Of a DNA stretch of 7,336 nt, positions 5,690-7,336 are shown piece after piece. A program made the translations under genes and the position numbers. The notes beneath the pieces are model-generated. The model did not search any database and was not told where the DNA came from. It was given only the letters and a program-made list of their open reading frames with translations. Position 1 is the first letter of the stretch, and the number at the start of each line of letters is the position of its first letter. The stretch is from Candidatus Nanohalarchaeota archaeon. GTDB taxonomy: Archaea; EX4484-52; B79-G9. The stretch covers positions 1 through 7,336 of the forward strand of contig JAUVEK010000065.1 of assembly GCA_030594795.1 (NCBI GenBank). The letters are read 5' to 3'.

Positions 5690-6235
5690 ATGCCATACTG
5701 TCCAAACTGCGGCTCACCTGTAAAACCAGAGGAAAGATATTGCTTTAGCTGCGGCACCAAAATAGTACCGGTAACAGAACCCTTGGCAGAAGATACGGGT
5801 TTGGCAGACCCGGCATATGATAAGCATACTTCAGACAGGAGAGACAGGCAGATCGAAGGCAGTGATCATGAACCAGGAAGATATAATGGGGACAGGACAC
5901 CAGAGAGAGAAACAGCAGATCCGCGGCCATATCCGCCGCAGGACCCTGGCGCACCATACGATTCACAGGAAAAGTACAGCAAAGCACCGGAACCAATAGA
6001 GAACCAGCCTCCGCTGCCGCCGACCTCAGAAGCGCAACAATATCCACCTAATCAGCAGGTACCGCGCAAGCAGCCTCCCCCGCAGCCCCAGGTTCCTGCC
6101 AGGCCAAGACACAGCATCCTGTCAGGCATAGGAAAGATACTCGAGATAATTTTATATCTGGGATTCATTCTGATTGCAGTTGCAGGACTTTATTTGCTGT
6201 ATAAATTCTCGAACAGCATAGGTAATTTTGGGTAA
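5690..6235 (+). CDS. Tail-anchored zinc-ribbon protein with proline-rich linker
   Basis: The protein has 181 residues in three parts. Residues 1-25 are a zinc ribbon, MPYCPNCGSP and YCFSCGTKI, with Cys4, Cys7, Cys18 and Cys21. Residues 26 to about 140 are a low-complexity, charged then Pro/Gln-rich linker, surely disordered. Residues 150-171 are a single membrane helix (LEIILYLGFILIAVAGLYLL) followed by a short tail. With no signal peptide, the ribbon and linker should face the cytoplasm and the protein be C-terminally anchored. Archaea have many proteins with this N-terminal ribbon (zinc_ribbon_2/DZANK-like), mostly of unknown function. ATG 5690 is chosen because GTGAT (5681-5685) lies 4 bases before it and the ribbon begins exactly there; an in-frame ATG at 5663 would add 9 residues lacking family features. 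It lies between the two pilin-like paralogs and may be their cytoplasmic-side partner, an inference from position. Confidence 0.8.
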   Translation: MPYCPNCGSPVKPEERYCFSCGTKIVPVTEPLAEDTGLADPAYDKHTSDRRDRQIEGSDHEPGRYNGDRTPERETADPRPYPPQDPGAPYDSQEKYSKAPEPIENQPPLPPTSEAQQYPPNQQVPRKQPPPQPQVPARPRHSILSGIGKILEIILYLGFILIAVAGLYLLYKFSNSIGNFG

Positions 6236-6251
6236 TTCAGATGATAAATTA

Positions 6252-6257
6252 TTTATA
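6252..6257 (+). promoter_or_regulatory. TATA-like box of pilin-like gene B
   Basis: TTTATA centred 33-34 bases before ATG 6288, predicting a transcript start near 6280 and a leader of about 7 bases overlapping GTGAT (6279-6283). The spacing is almost the same as at the gene starting at 5690. Confidence 0.5.
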
Positions 6258-6287
6258 CACACCAGTTCATAACCTCTCGTGATACTA

Positions 6288-7124
6288 ATGAAAGCAGAAA
6301 TATCAGTATGGATTTGGATTCTCGGCCTGACCGTTACCGGCATAATGGTATTTACAATTGGCATGGGTCAGGTGGGCGGCACTCTAAAAGACACGCAGCG
6401 CTATATGGCAGTAGAGGAATTTTCTGAACTCTTATCGAAGACCGGGATGGTATGCCAGGGTGGCGTTGAAAACATCTACCCTCATAAGTGCAACTTTCCG
6501 GATAATATCAAGGCAATTTACAGTTCTGAAATAAAGGGTCCGCCTCCGGACAAGGTTTCTGTCATGATTAGAAAAAAAGAGCGCTCTCTGGGCAAATACT
6601 TATGTATCCAGTTCTACGGCGATGAGCCATACTGCGAGGAACTTCATTGCAGGATTAACATGACATACCTGGGTACCCCTAGCTTGGAGGAAGACCTGTT
6701 CTCACGAGTGAACCAGATAATCGGCGATGATGTTACTCATTCTTACGAGATGGTGATTGTAAAAACAGAAAGAGATGTAGTGACTATTAATTCCGAGAAA
6801 GTGATATCCTTAAAAGAAGACACACCATGCGGGAACGGGAAAGTGGAGACCGGAGAAGAATGCGATTCCCTGCCGACAACATGTGAACCAGTATTTGGCT
6901 CATGCTCAAAGATGAGATGTGAAAAATGCATTTGCATCGTGGAAAAAGACTGCTCTTATTGCGCCACTCCTGATGAGCCATGCGGTAAAGCCGATTCTTC
7001 TTGGGAACAACATTGCAAAGAACAGGATGAAACAACATACTGCAATGACGGAATGGATAATGACTGCGATACATTCATAGATTGTGATGACTCTGGTTGC
7101 GCAAGCAATCCCGCCTGCTCTTAA
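6288..7124 (+). CDS. Pilin-like surface protein (paralog B) with DUF4215-like and MopE-like repeats
   Basis: The protein has 278 residues. Residues 5-24 are a membrane helix (ISVWIWILGLTVTGIMVF) like that of paralog A. Residues 25-175 match the outer domain of A: Cys56, Cys68, Cys106, Cys116, Cys121; AIYSSEIKGPPP (77-87); LGKYLCIQFYGD (101-112); NMTYLGTP (124-131); MVIVKTERDVVTI (155-167). The rest is absent from A. CGNGKVETGEECD (181-193) is the signature of DUF4215-type cysteine-rich repeats, with more cysteines to 216. A short segment with CxxC (222, 225) and Cys232 and 243 follows. YCNDGMDNDCDTFIDCDDSGC (251-271) matches the MopE-type putative metal-binding motif, whose aspartates probably bind calcium. 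These modules are typical of secreted or surface proteins. ATG 6288 is preferred, with GTGAT 4 bases before; the in-frame GTG at 6279 would add three residues and could be read if the transcript were leaderless. Probably exposed on the cell surface, anchored by the N-terminal helix or built into a filament. Confidence 0.8.
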   Translation: MKAEISVWIWILGLTVTGIMVFTIGMGQVGGTLKDTQRYMAVEEFSELLSKTGMVCQGGVENIYPHKCNFPDNIKAIYSSEIKGPPPDKVSVMIRKKERSLGKYLCIQFYGDEPYCEELHCRINMTYLGTPSLEEDLFSRVNQIIGDDVTHSYEMVIVKTERDVVTINSEKVISLKEDTPCGNGKVETGEECDSLPTTCEPVFGSCSKMRCEKCICIVEKDCSYCATPDEPCGKADSSWEQHCKEQDETTYCNDGMDNDCDTFIDCDDSGCASNPACS

Positions 7125-7131
7125 ACAGCCA

Positions 7132-7137
7132 TTTTTT
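7132..7137 (+). terminator. Oligo-T terminator after gene B
   Basis: Six T within CCATTTTTTCTAAGTTTTAT, beginning 8 bases after the stop of gene B. No hairpin is needed in archaea. Confidence 0.5.
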
Positions 7138-7143
7138 CTAAGT

Positions 7144-7151
7144 TTTATATA
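7144..7151 (+). promoter_or_regulatory. TATA-like box of the final prepilin gene
   Basis: TTTATATA lies after the T-run and about 73 bases before ATG 7221. It predicts a leader of about 47 bases, longer than at the neighbouring genes. Confidence 0.4.
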
Positions 7152-7220
7152 CTACTTAAATCAATATTTTAGTGTTATAGTCAATCTGCGAACAGAATAA
7201 ACATTCAAAAGGATGTATCT

Positions 7221-7336
7221 ATGAAACGCAAAGGTGCAGTAGTCATTTCAGAAACAATGCTCTTAGCCTTTGGAATCGTGGTATCATTCGTACTCTTGGC
7301 ATCACTTGGTTCCATGATTATGAGAGGTCAGTCTGA
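7221..7336 (+). CDS. Type IV prepilin-like protein, 3' end outside window
   Basis: Only 38 codons are inside the window. MKRKGAVVISETMLL is a class III (prepilin) signal: a short basic leader, a cut site after Gly5 or Ala6, then a hydrophobic helix through residue 33 or so. If cut after Ala6, Glu11 is at position +5, where pilins keep a glutamate for assembly. The preceding signal is weak (AGGATG, ending 5 bases before ATG), unlike the GTGAT sites of the neighbours. It follows paralog B with a T-run and a TATA-like box between, so it is probably a separate transcript. Being a better prepilin than A or B, it suggests this locus makes a pilus-like or archaellum-like surface structure. The outer domain is not visible, so the subfamily is unknown. 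Confidence 0.75.
   Translation, partial: MKRKGAVVISETMLLAFGIVVSFVLLASLGSMIMRGQS

Overview
The window looks archaeal. It carries a HerA-type (DUF87) hexameric ATPase, TATA-like boxes a short distance upstream of genes, ribosome binding sites matching the archaeal 16S tail (GGTGAT 3-4 bases before the start, or GGAGG 7 bases before it), oligo-T ends rather than classic hairpin terminators, and a prepilin of archaeal type. The lineage cannot be fixed from the sequence. Small surface proteins with DUF4215-like and MopE-like repeats would suit a DPANN-like or uncultured euryarchaeal genome, but this is a guess.

Left part (1 to about 1430, minus strand, AT-rich): a GT4 glycosyltransferase running off the left edge, preceded by the C-terminal remnant of a class I SAM methyltransferase. 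This looks like the decaying end of a surface-glycan locus. Next comes a 49-residue zinc-ribbon protein with a TTG start and a perfect GGAGG site (1533-1682). Between it and herA, 1765-2031 has no convincing gene but is packed with nested inverted repeats: an 18-bp outer stem enclosing four inner hairpins, followed by two more. It is either a large structured RNA or a MITE-like element, and it is the most unusual object in the window.

Centre (2042-4444): herA on the minus strand, with an oligo-T end and a C-terminal extension in which a winged-helix-like segment lies between two copies of a short YYP...IDG module. An 83-residue unknown cysteine-rich protein is transcribed divergently from the same intergenic region. 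No nurA, mre11 or rad50 is adjacent.

Right part (4446-7336): a cell-surface cluster. A single-pass, N-in membrane protein (minus strand) is divergent from four plus-strand genes: a pilin-like secreted protein (A), a tail-anchored zinc-ribbon protein with a proline-rich linker, a paralog of A carrying extra DUF4215-like and MopE-like cysteine-rich repeats (B), and a prepilin-like protein cut by the right edge. A 20-bp perfect palindrome sits at the predicted TATA position of the divergent membrane-protein gene. Most genes have their own TATA-like box and a very short leader, so the cluster probably works as separately transcribed units. A plausible reading is a small, little-described type IV-pilus-like surface assembly, with A, B and the final prepilin as external subunits and the two membrane proteins as partners. 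That role is inference.
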